Shown piece by piece: positions 35,201 through 44,425 of a stretch of 64,000 nt of DNA (positions are counted from its first letter, which is position 1; every line of letters begins with the position of its first letter). The stretch is from Monarcha castaneiventris obscurior (Eukaryota; Chordata; Aves; Passeriformes; Monarchidae): contig JAMPIT010000258.1 of the NCBI GenBank assembly GCA_026261815.1, positions 8,423,501 to 8,487,500 on the forward strand. Reading direction: 5' to 3'. A model generated the notes under the pieces. It did no database searches, was not told the DNA's origin, and worked only from the letters and a program-made list of their open reading frames with translations. Both the position numbers and the translations under genes were made by a program.

Positions 35201-37114
35201 TCTTCTCTTCAGCCATGTGTCAAAAGCTGTTTCCAGTCATACAGTTTCTAACCTCTCTTCTCTCCTTTTTACTTGTATTTTATTGGGTGTTTTTCTGGAA
35301 TTTCTGGGCTACCTTCCTGGCTGGATGGTCTATCAGTGTTCTTTTAATGTCAATAACATGCTAATGTGTGAGGCCACAAGGCAAAACTGGAACTCTTGGG
35401 GTTTTTTTCTTCAAACTTGGGGAGTGGGGTGGAGTTCTTCCTTCTGCCACTTTCAAGACTGATAAACAATTCTGAGAAAAGGTCCACAGCTCAGCAGAGA
35501 AGGAAACAACAGTGCAGCTCCATAGCATAATAAGTAGTTGTTGTTGTTCTGAGCCAGTTTATTCTCCCTTGGCAAACTTCAGAATTTGTGCTCAGTGAAA
35601 TAGGAAGCCTCTTAATTCTTAATATGAGGAGCTTGGGTTGTGAACTAGTATGTGATGTGTGAACTAAATGCAGTGGTTTACAACTATTACTGGTGTACCA
35701 GAGCTTGTTCTTTCAGTCTTTAAACATTTGAGATACATATACAAGAAATTGCTGTCCCAGGCAACAGAACAAATGAACATTTCCCATTTGAAGATACTTC
35801 AAAAACTGGAACCTTGTAGGCTTCTGGAAACAGATGCTATGTCAGAGTTTCTGTGAAAATCCTGGAATTACCATGCATTGGGAAAGATGTTCTTGGTCTC
35901 AGTCACTGGGCTTGTATTTCTAGCTATAAAGTTTGGGTTGGATGGTAGAATTCAGAGTTGTAGGATCAGACACACATAATGTCACATTCACTGGTGAGAA
36001 AAGACCAAGAGCTCAAACCTGCTTTAAAAGCAAAACCAAAACTCTGTAACCTGCTAGAGATGGGTGGCTCTTCATATGAGGGTGCTGTGTGTTGAAGGAG
36101 AAGGGAATACCATCCATCCTCTGGCAGGTTTGGATACTGTGGGGGTGAGTAGCTGCTTTTCAGTATGTGCAGATAACATGATCTCAGTCTTGATGGAGCT
36201 GTGGTCTTCAGAAGAAAGGAGAAATCAGTACACTGAGCAAAATTGTGAAATTCATGCTTTTCCTGTAATGCTAAGCTCACTTTTTGATGCTTTATTGCAG
36301 CATTTTGGCGTGCATAAGTCCGGAAGCAGTGGTGCCTGGATTAAATTCCATGTCACTTGCCAGTGTCAGCATGTGTCCCAACGTTGTTGATCTGAGCATG
36401 GAAGCAAATGCTATAGCACTCAAATATCTCAGTGAGAATCAGTTATCCCGACTGTCTCTCAGCCGCTCAGGCCAAAATCCTCCTGCAGATTTCTCCTTCC
36501 AAGACATCTTGCAAACAAATATGGACAAGAGCATGGTGGGTCTGAGTTTAATTTCACCCAACAACATGTCCTTTGCAACCAAGAAGTACATGAAGCGATA
36601 TGGGCTGATACAGGGCAATGACAGCAGTGAAGATGAAGAGGAACTGCAGGCTCAAGATGGCAATTTTGGCACTGGCAAAAGCATGCCAGACAAAAACTGT
36701 ACCCCTGTGTTGGACAGCTTCAGCCACCAGACTGAATTATCCAAAAGAATGGATGGAAAACCTCCCATTCACCTAAAAAGTCACAGCAGAGAGTTGGCTA
36801 CTAATGCTTCTCCACCAGAATTAAACAGCCCAGTGTTAAGAAATACTACAAATGAAATTTTTCCTCCCAAAACAGATCAAGCAGATGAAAACTCATTTCA
36901 GTTCCTAAAGGATTTAAAATCAAAAACCAGATTGTTACCTGGGAGGGTTGAATTCACTGAACAGCCTGTCAAGAAAGATGAAGGAGATACTCAGGCCTTC
37001 TGTGGAAATCTACATACTCCAACTCTTGAAATGTTAAACCAGTCAAACAGCATAAATTCTGTTGGCACCATTCTTGATGTGAAACAGCTCAGGCAATTAC
37101 CAAAGCTGTTCTGA
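20157..37114 (+). CDS. STIL: STIL, centriolar assembly protein (15 coding exons)
   Basis: STIL is a procentriole scaffold activated by PLK4 that recruits SAS-6 and binds CPAP. The 15 exons join in frame to 1300 residues from the Met at 20157; I recall 1287 for human. The N-terminal globular region runs to about residue 350. A DSGVED degron-like motif is at 374-379. The CPAP-binding proline-rich segment begins [11 protein letters not shown] at 383 and continues through [12 protein letters not shown]. The PLK4-binding coiled coil is at about 728-758 ([14 protein letters not shown]... IQRLLEAQ). The STAN region is at about 1052-1132 ([13 protein letters not shown] ... [10 protein letters not shown]). 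The C-terminus is [13 protein letters not shown]. The mammalian start exon (ending MNTR) was not found; the exon at 20141 begins in phase with FVPKRMVPF, and ATG 20157 has a strong context (A at -3, G at +4). Intron 6 is GC-AG. The C-terminal KEN box is absent, while another KEN is present at 1020-1022. Confidence 0.96.
20575..20690 (+). CDS. STIL: STIL coding exon 2
   Basis: Encodes [20 protein letters not shown] onwards to LGTLAVDE. Acceptor ATTTAG, donor GTAATT. Confidence 0.94.
20800..20987 (+). CDS. STIL: STIL coding exon 3
   Basis: Encodes [18 protein letters not shown] through [11 protein letters not shown] to VDDISLAFK. Acceptor TTGCAG, donor GTAGGC. Confidence 0.95.
21959..22206 (+). 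CDS. STIL: STIL coding exon 4
   Basis: Encodes [18 protein letters not shown] through [13 protein letters not shown] to GTYKC plus two bases. Acceptor TTCTAG, donor GTGAGT. Confidence 0.95.
23039..23122 (+). CDS. STIL: STIL coding exon 5
   Basis: Encodes [19 protein letters not shown] to ALPLVG plus two bases. Acceptor TTTCAG, donor GTAAGT. Confidence 0.95.
23236..23322 (+). CDS. STIL: STIL coding exon 6 (GC donor)
   Basis: Encodes [20 protein letters not shown] to SIQE plus AG. The following donor is AG|GCAAGT, a GC-AG intron; no GT donor nearby keeps the frame and conserved protein junction. Acceptor TTCTAG. Confidence 0.93.
24976..25123 (+). CDS. STIL: STIL coding exon 7
   Basis: Encodes [20 protein letters not shown] to ETVHLFK. 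Acceptor TTTTAG, donor GTAAGT. Confidence 0.95.
26206..26315 (+). CDS. STIL: STIL coding exon 8
   Basis: Encodes [20 protein letters not shown] to CKKLPIK plus two bases. Acceptor TTCCAG, donor GTAAAT. Confidence 0.95.
27105..27219 (+). CDS. STIL: STIL coding exon 9
   Basis: Encodes residues 358-396, including HDSGVEDED (a beta-TrCP-type DSG motif in the family) and [14 protein letters not shown], the start of the CPAP-binding segment. Acceptor TTTTAG, donor GTAACT. Confidence 0.95.
28024..29085 (+). CDS. STIL: STIL coding exon 10 (large)
   Basis: A 1062-bp exon encoding residues 397-750. It opens [17 protein letters not shown] (CPAP-binding) and runs through a Ser/Pro/Cys-rich disordered stretch to [14 protein letters not shown] ... 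LLQAQ, the first two thirds of the PLK4-binding coiled coil. Acceptor CTTCAG, donor GTTTGT. Confidence 0.96.
30388..30553 (+). CDS. STIL: STIL coding exon 11
   Basis: Encodes IQRLLEAQ, the rest of the coiled coil, then a divergent linker to [10 protein letters not shown]. Acceptor TTCCAG, donor GTAACG. Confidence 0.94.
31317..31542 (+). CDS. STIL: STIL coding exon 12
   Basis: Encodes [13 protein letters not shown] through [10 protein letters not shown] to QNTP plus two bases. Acceptor CCTAG, donor GTAAGT. Confidence 0.94.
33412..33604 (+). CDS. STIL: STIL coding exon 13
   Basis: Encodes [18 protein letters not shown] through a low-conservation linker to QKLYQDLL. Acceptor TTCCAG, donor GTAATT. 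Confidence 0.93.
34221..34474 (+). CDS. STIL: STIL coding exon 14
   Basis: Encodes [14 protein letters not shown] through [16 protein letters not shown] to [11 protein letters not shown] plus two bases. It carries the KEN tripeptide at 34443-34451. Acceptor CTGTAG, donor GTAAAA. Confidence 0.94.
36301..37114 (+). CDS. STIL: STIL coding exon 15 with stop
   Basis: Encodes [18 protein letters not shown], the STAN region that binds SAS-6, an acidic stretch SSEDEEEL, and the conserved tail ending RQLPKLF then TGA. Acceptor TTGCAG. At 36971-36979 it reads KKD where human has KEN. Confidence 0.96.
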
Positions 37115-37820
37115 ACATCCCCTGAGATGGCTGCAACCACTGCTTCAAATCAGAGGGACCTCTCTGTAAAAGACTACAGGAAACCACAGATTGAGCTCTC
37201 TTTGAAGAGGTCACTCTGTTGTAGCAATGTAAAACTTGCAGAACTGAGTTTTCAGCCCAGCTCAGGGACAGCCACCTCAAAGTGCCTGGCTGAGGCAGTG
37301 CTGATCAGCACTGACATATGTGTGCACTTTTGTTTACAAAACTGAAGGTGTGATTTTAAAGCATATTGAAGGTGAATCAACCTGAGCCCAAGATGTACTT
37401 TTAATATCATTTTAACAGTGATGATTTCTTATGTGTTCTTCTGTTGACTTTTTAAAAACAGTCTTTTCTGTGTTTGTGCCAACCATGAGCCACTGATAAT
37501 GTGTGTGGCAGAGCAGGAGTAGCAGAGCTAAAGCACTGATTTCTAGAAGTTTGTTGAAATGGTTGGATTACTGTGTGGGGGTTGTGTCTCTGGGGAAAGG
37601 GAAGTATAACTTTGGCTTTACTTTGCATAAAATTATTTTGAATTCAGCCAAATTGGCACATGTAACTGTATCATGAAATCTTTGAAGGAAAGGGGGGAAA
37701 GCTGGCACTTTTAAAACTTTTGTGATTGTTTTTTTTCACCTCTGTGTTTTCTATTTATTTAAAATTGCATACTGCTCATAAAGGTCAAAGGTTCCATTAA
37801 AAAAATTAATCTTCAGTTGT
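37115..37820 (+). other. STIL: STIL 3' UTR
   Basis: Non-coding sequence after the STIL stop, ending near the poly(A) signal at 37796. No other gene is visible. Confidence 0.65.
37796..37801 (+). terminator. STIL: Candidate STIL poly(A) signal
   Basis: ATTAAA, 682 bp after the stop, followed about 25 bp later by a TG-rich segment (cagttgtctgatgctgcctt). Confidence 0.6.
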
Positions 37821-39380
37821 CTGATGCTGCCTTTATTTAAGACACATGTGGCTTCCCAGTCATTGTTAGAATGGTTAACCTGAAGTTCACTGGTTCAGCT
37901 GCTACTGAACTCCTCAAGGATCTGATACTGGGTGGTGGGGTATGCAGAAATAATAATTTACTTTGTTCTGAATTAACACGGAAATATTCTGTCACCAAGC
38001 ACTAGAGTCTGTTAATGAAGCAGCTCTTTTCCATAACCTTGTGCTGATAATATTGAACAAGGTGAAGAATTTGGCTGGAAGTGGTGATTCATTCCCATTC
38101 CTGGTGGGAGGACAGTGGAATGATGGTGGAGCTGTGTGTTTTCTCAGTGGCCTTTTAGTGCATCAGCGTTCTCTAACAGGCTTTGGAACAAACTTTGTTT
38201 TAGTGATGGCATTGTCTCAACAGCAGTGCAGCCGGTGCTGCTGACCTTGCCTTTCCTGTTCTGAGTGTTAAACTGGAGATTAAAACACCCCCCACTGAAA
38301 TCCTGGGCCTTTCCCAGTCAAATCCTAAGGGCTGCAGTGTTAGTTTGTGGTATGTTTAAGTGGGCACTAATTGCTAATTAATTTTTTACAGAATTAGGCT
38401 GTGATAAGCCATTTGCCATTTTGAAGCCAGTACAGAGAGAGGAAGGCAGCAGCTGCCTTTAAGCCATGTCAGAATTTCTCTTCTCACGCAGCCTCTTCCA
38501 TCAACAAGGATATTTGCTTCCTTTCAGGAAAGGTGCTACTTTGCTGTGCTGAAAAATAAAACCTTTCTCAGTCCCTGAATCTCCCCTGGATCAGGCATGA
38601 GCTTATTATCTGCCAGCACATTTTCTGCTGAATCAGTCAAAAAATAGTTAATGTTTTTGAACATTCCAGTGAGATGAATGAGGCAATTCATACCTCTGAG
38701 CTATTGTTGCAGGGTTTTGTTCTTTGTTTCCTATTGTAAAATGTCTGGAAACACAGGAAGATGACAGTCGTATTGGTTAATATTTTAAAGACTTTCTTCA
38801 AATGCTCAAGGGCTAGAAACAATTTGAAAACAAAAGCCAAACTACTTGCACACAGCTCAGGACAAGGGTGTGGTGTTATAATGAGTTACACAAATCGTAT
38901 ACTCCTGGACAGCAACCTCCAAGCAAGCAAAATGTTAATTTACTGGACCGAAACACCAAAAAACACCCTTCCCTTTAAGCAGAATTTTCTTTTCATAGTG
39001 TGATGCTGAGTAATTTCAAAATGTCTGGATTTTTTTTTTTTTCCTTGAAGCATCTGCTGCAATTTCAGGCAAAAAAACACAGGGAACTCCAGGTCTGGCT
39101 TTATTAACTGAGCACTGGGGCCCAAGCTCTGGAACTGACTCATCAGGCAATGACATGGCTAATGGGGCAACATTAAGGCTTTATTGATTTGGGTTTTCTT
39201 TGTTTTATTTTTTTTTTCTTCTATTGTTTCTAGCTATTTTTTATTGTAATTAAGGGAAGGTATTAATAGTGCTAGTTGAAAAGGTGCTGGGCCTGCTCGG
39301 AGCATCACTGACCGCTTTACTTTGGATCATTTTGGTTCTCCCCACCCTGACTGAAGGCTTTGATCCCTCTTCACCTGAAG
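37821..39380. other. STIL-TAL1 intergenic DNA, AT-rich part
   Basis: No gene or repeat family was recognised. Open frames are under 81 codons and lack similarity. Confidence 0.6.
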
Positions 39381-40650
39381 ACGTAACAATGCGGGCCGGC
39401 GGTGGTTTGAGCACGGCTGGGAATGGCCCCGCCGCGGCCCTGGGTGCTCAGAAGATGCTCGGCTTCCTAATCTCCCCCGCCCAGCCCCGGCTGTTCTATC
39501 TTTAACGCTTCCTGTTGGTGAGAGGAGCCGGCTCGAAAATGGTCGTGTTTCCTGGCGGGAGGCACGGCGGGCTCTGCGGCGCGGCGTGACCGTCCCTGCC
39601 CCGCCGCCCCACGCAGGCCGCCGGCATCGTGCGGGCTCCTGCCGCCCGGGGACACGGCCCCGGCCCCGGTGGAAACCTCTCCCACGGCCGCCTCCAGAGC
39701 GGGAGGCTGAGGGGAAGGAGTGAAAGGAAGAATAACAGCTCCGGCATTTCCCCCTGCGGGAGGGCGCGCAGGTGGCGGGCAGACAATGGCGACCCCCGCG
39801 CCCCGGCCCCGCCGCCGCTCCCCTCACGCACGGCAGGTGCGGCCGGGCCCCGCCGCCGCTCCACCCCGGGCCCCGCGCAGGCCCGCGGTGGCCGCCGGGC
39901 CCAAGCCCCGCAGAGGGGACCGGGGGTGTCCCGGGAGGGGCTCAGCCCGGCTCCTTTTCCCCCCGCTCCGCGCCGGGGGTGATTTCGTTGATTTTCGGGT
40001 TCCCGCGCAGGCCGGGCCCGAGCTGTCCAACACCGCTCCTCACCGCTGCCTTGAGGGCCGCGCTACCTGTGGGTGTCCGGAGGAGCGGATCTGGGACCCT
40101 CCAGCCGCTCCTGCCTTCCCCCTCTCCATGCCGGGAGCCTCCGGCATTTCGGAGAGGCTTCCACCCGTCCCGTTGCTTTGCGAGCGCATCGCAGGGTACC
40201 GCGACCGCCGCATCGCCCTCCTCCCGTCCCCCGGAGCCGCTCCGGGGCACGGCGGCTCTGGCCAGGCCCGAGGCTCCCGGTCCGCCCGGCCCGAGGGTCC
40301 CGGTCCGCCCGGCCCGAGCTCGCCGCAGCCCGGCTGAGCCCCTTCCCCGACGGGGAGCGCAGCCGGCCCCGGGCTCCGGCCCCCACGGCGTTCCCAGCCC
40401 CGCTGGATGTCCCGCGCTGCTGCGGCACGACCCAGGTCCCTTTTCTCCCTTCCCCAAGCCCCTGTCCTCCAGGGTCCTCCGCTCGCATCCCAGATTCCTC
40501 GAGGGCGAGAGGTGCCGGCTCGGTACCCGCTCGGCTCACAGTCCCCAGCATCCCCCAGCTCGGCAAGGATGCTCGGCCTCTTCCCACCCCAGAACGGGAG
40601 ACGAGACAGGGAGCTCGCCACAATTCAGCCCTTCAGCAAAAATGCACGGT
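39380..40650. promoter_or_regulatory. Orphan CpG-rich block upstream of TAL1
   Basis: About 1.3 kb of GC- and CpG-dense DNA lies between the STIL 3' end and the probable TAL1 promoter 1a. Long overlapping open frames on both strands (up to 344 codons) are Pro/Ala/Arg/Gly-rich composition artefacts. A 23-bp unit is tandemly duplicated at 40270-40315. It may be an alternative TAL1 promoter, an upstream regulatory island or a non-coding RNA start; the sequence alone does not decide. Confidence 0.6.
40270..40315. repeat. 23-bp tandem duplication
   Basis: The unit ggtcccggtccgcccggccc, with its flanking gag, occurs twice with one or two differences inside the CpG-rich block. Confidence 0.85.
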
Positions 40651-40837
40651 GTGGGGGGAGGAAGGCTGGGGGATAGGGCCGCTTTTCACCAAAACATCTC
40701 CTCTCGATGTGCTTTATTTACCTCCTCTTGTCCCAAAGCAGCCCACACCCCTTCCCCCTCTCTCAACATCTCCAACAATTTATTTTGGCTCATTAAATTT
40801 AATTAAGAACGGAGTAGGTGTTCCACATTCAAAAATT

Positions 40838-40994
40838 AAAAAAAAAAAAAAAAACACCAAACCAGGGGCATAATAACCTCCAAGAGGACTAAAATAAAGA
40901 ATCGCTATTCAAATGCGGGCAGCCACAGTGCAATTTTTTATTACTCTTTTTTTTTTTTTTTTTTTTTTCCTTTTTTTTTTTTTTTTTTTTTTTT
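40838..40994. repeat. Opposed A17 and T22-CC-T24 homopolymer tracts
   Basis: An A run at 40838-40854 is followed about 90 bp later by two T runs separated by CC at 40947-40994. The tracts are complementary and sit just upstream of the probable TAL1 promoter. The T tract ends directly in GCAG, so it also resembles a strong 3' splice site. Confidence 0.9.
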
Positions 40995-41039
40995 GCAGTG
41001 TCTTTTTAAGAGCATCTAAGCACACACACATAAAAAGCT

Positions 41040-41225
41040 AGAAGGCATGCATTCCGGAGTTATTCCTATGCATATCCCTGCAATAATTTTCCGCTTTCCT
41101 TCGATAAAATTGCCAAATAATAATGAATCATTTCATAAATAATGGGTTTAGAAGCTTATCAGGGCAGGCGGGCCACTGCTGGGGTTTTATCTCTCTCGGC
41201 CACATTGCAGTAGTGTTCCGCTCTC
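41040..41225 (+). promoter_or_regulatory. TAL1: Probable TAL1 promoter 1a with paired GATA sites
   Basis: A non-repetitive block upstream of a strong splice donor. It contains GATAA at 41103-41107, TTATC at 41156-41160 and TTATCT at 41187-41192. The last two are 31 bp apart. Published mammalian TAL1 promoter 1a has two GATA sites about 32 bp apart, the nearer one 33-37 bp before the start; by that analogy transcription would begin near 41222. Assignment is by analogy, not alignment. Confidence 0.55.
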
Positions 41226-41362
41226 CATACTAAATAGGAAACTGGACGTGATGTGGAATTAGAGCCTACCCAGCTGAAGCCACCCAACACTTACTACAAA
41301 TATAGCCGCGATGCGTAGGCCACAAAATGGCTCCACTCACTTTTCCCAATGAAAAGCAAATG
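41222..41362 (+). other. TAL1: Candidate TAL1 non-coding exon 1a
   Basis: Begins near the inferred start site and ends AAGCAAATG before GTGAGT, a strong donor at 41363. It would splice to the coding exon acceptor at 43997. The sequence includes tactacaaatatagccgcga and shows no simple repeats. Confidence 0.5.
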
Positions 41363-42599
41363 GTGAGTAAAGAGGAATCGGCTCTGCAGAGGGCTGGGCA
41401 CTGGGGGCGGCTGGATGCGATTTTGGGGGGCTCCGGAGGGCAGCGAGTGGGCTTTGGGGGGCTTCTGTCCCCCAAAGAGAGACAGGCGAGCAGGGAAAAA
41501 AACACAGAATCTTTTCCGCAGTTGGGTTTAATCTTTTTTATTCTTTGATGCGGGGTGGGTGAGGAGGAGAATACGCTTTCCCCTTTGAAACTGTGGGGTG
41601 CGGCACCCCCACCGCCCCGGGACCCTCGGGCTGCGGCTGCGACTGGGACGGGCTGGGGGGCGCTGGGGGCGAAGCGCCGTCAGGGCCGGGATCCCCCAGC
41701 CTCTCCCCAGGGACAAACACCAGGACACGGCCCGGCCGACGGCCAGAACCTGAGCGCTTCTCCCCGAGAGGGGGGTCCCCGATATCCCGCTGCCTCCCGC
41801 CCCTTCTCTTTGGGGCGATTTCCCTACAAAGAGCCGGCGGGAGAGGTGCGCTTTTGGGTTGGAAATTTCCTGCCGATCGGCTGCTGGAAAACAAAAGGAT
41901 TTTTCGGAGCAGAAAGCGGCGGGCGGGGATTTAATGCCCCCCTCCATTTTTTTCTAAACGAAACCACCCTAATTTAAGGCAAAATACTGCTGCTATCTTT
42001 GCGGTTTTGTATATTTCGTTTTTTAACGAATGCGGGAACAGACGCCATCGGGATTATTTCTTTTTTTACGAAGGCGAAAACCTAATTTTTCGTAATTTCG
42101 TTGGCGGGGTGAACCGGCCTCGCCTTCCTGTCGCTGGGCGGCGGGGAGCGGGCTCCCTCCGCCGCCGGCCCGGTGCCGGCTGTCGCGGTTCCTCGGCCGG
42201 GAGCGCGGCCGGTTACCGGCACCTTGAGGAATTTAATTTGCCCCTTTAGGAATTAAATTTTCCAGCCAGACGTGGGAGAAACGCCGCCGCCGCTTCGTGC
42301 GAGCCCATCGGGAGAAAAACAACCCCGCGTCCGGCCCCGTCTGTGATTTCCTCCCGGGAAGACCGGGCTTGCAATGTGTCCAAAAAACCGCCCAATTCGC
42401 CCCAAATGTAGGGCGCTTTTTTTCACGCCTTTTTTTCTCTGTTTATTTTTTTTTCCACGCCAGGCCATGGCCGTCGCTCGCTGTGGCCCCGTGTGAGAGG
42501 CGGCGGCTCCCGGTGGCGGCGGGGGGGACCCGGGGGTGGCCGCTGTCCCCTATCACAGGGGCCTCCCCGGGGTGCTGTCCCCTCCTTCCCTCTCCCCTG

Positions 42600-42743
42600 C
42601 ACATTTTTCCCTCCACTGATCTCTGGCAATCCGGACCCACGAGATCCACCCTCTCCTTTTTTTTTTTTTTCTCCCCCCCTTCTCTTCCTCCCAGGATTTA
42701 GCAGTTTTATCCCGATGCGGGTGTCCTTCCTCTCTGTAAAGTC
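42600..42743 (+). other. TAL1: Candidate TAL1 non-coding exon 1b
   Basis: Ends TGTAAAGTC before GTAAGTA, a near-consensus donor at 42744, about 1.4 kb after the exon 1a donor. Mammalian TAL1 has a second promoter (1b) roughly 1 kb downstream of 1a. The 5' limit is arbitrary. Confidence 0.35.
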
Positions 42744-44000
42744 GTAAGTACCTTGAGGTGGGAGGAGTAAATTCAGCCTGACACTGAGAGCGCTTTTGTT
42801 GAAACAGGAGAGACTTGCGGTGTCCCTACTTAAATATGACACATGTGAGTAATCTCTTCCTATACAATATCGGAATAGGCAATTAGATTTTTCTTTCTAG
42901 AGGGCTGGCGGTAAGGGGGTTGGAGGGAAGGCAGAGAACTTGTGCTTTAGGTTGGGTGGTCGTATTCTTTTTTATTTTATTTTCCAGCGAGATAGTGAGA
43001 TATGGCCAAAAAAAAAAGGGGGGGGGGGGTGGTTTCCTCGCGACTCAGCCTATCAGAAACGAAAAAAAAATTACCCGAGGCAAAGGAGCGAGAAGGGTGG
43101 GTGGCAGCTCTCTGCTCCGTGAAGCTCCTTATTTATATGGAAAAGAATAACCAATCAACCAAACAAAAATAATCTAAAAACGAACGAGGGGATATGTGGG
43201 AGATAAAGCGTAGAAATAACCGCGATATCGCCGTCTGCCCTCGGGGCGAGGTGCCCTGTCGCGACAGCATTTGTTCTGTGGGAGAAGGGGGACAATGCTG
43301 TGTGCGGCCGCGGCCGGGCCCCTTCCTCCTTCCTGCGGCAGCGAATGCGCGGGGGGATTGGCTCCGTTAGGGGCTGGTTTAACCCCCTCGCCCCCAAAAA
43401 GTGGTTTCAGGTATTATTTCGATAGTTTATAAATAAAAATAAAAAATAACCATGGGAGGAGATGCGAGGCTAAGGTCTCTGCAGGCAGGCCGGGCCGCGA
43501 CTGGGCTGTCTCCGCAGGGCAGCAAACATCTCCGGGGACCCCAAAATGGGGAGAAATACCCCCCAAAAAAGCAGGCGTGCTTGCTGAGCCTTTCCGTAAT
43601 TTGGCCGCATAATTTAACCCTCAGCCTTGGCGGCGCTCCGGGCGCTGCCCCAGCCCCGCTCGCCGCTCCGGCCGCCCCGACGGTGCCGATGTGAATCCCC
43701 GCGGGGCGCCGGGAGCCTCGGGGGAGCGCGGCCCGTCCCCGCCGTGGGCACCGGGGAGCTGCCAGACGTCAAAGCGCGGCTCCGCCAGGCCCCCTGACGT
43801 CACGGCAGGGCCGGGGTGGACCCACAGACCCCCCCACCCCGGCCCGCCAGCAAACTCGGAACGATTTGGGGTGATCAGCAACTCCCCCGTTCCTCACCGA
43901 CGAGGTCTAAGCCCCGAAGCGGCTCCCTCCCGTCGGGGCGGCGGAGGGGTGAAGCCCCCCCGGGGGGCCGCCCCTGAGCGCTGCCTCTCTCCGCAGGACG

Positions 44001-44425
44001 ATGGACAGGCCGCCCGCCCCGCCGCCCCCCAGTGACCCCCGCGATGCCCGCCCCGCCCGGCGGCACGACTCGGAAGCGGAGACCACGAGCGAGCCGGAGA
44101 GCAGCCGCGGGGGCATGGAGGCGCCGGCGGACCCCCAGCTGCTGCTCAACGGGGCGGCCAAGGAGGCGGGCCGGCCCTCCCCCGGGCCCCCCGCCGCCCC
44201 TGTGCCCGTCATCGAGCTGGTGCGCCGGGGGGGCTCCCTGGACATAAAAAGCCGTGAGGCGGCGGGGGAGGCGATGCAGAGAGCGCCGGGAGCCGAGCCG
44301 TGCCGCGCCGCCGAGGCCGCCTGCGAGGCCCGCATGGTGCAGCTGAGCCCCCCCGCGCTCCCGCTGCAGCCCCACGGCAGGGCCATGCTCTACAACCTGG
44401 GCCAGCCGCTGGCCACCATCAACAG
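44001..44425 (+). CDS. TAL1: TAL1 coding exon 1
   Basis: Encodes residues 1-141 plus two bases, [18 protein letters not shown] to GQPLATIN. The exon begins at 43997 after CTCCGCAG. Donor GTCCGT. Very GC-rich. Confidence 0.94.

Noticed and set aside
39720..40873. Open frames of 193-344 codons upstream of TAL1
   Set aside because: They overlap on both strands, have no recognisable domains, and reflect stop-codon scarcity in GC-rich DNA.
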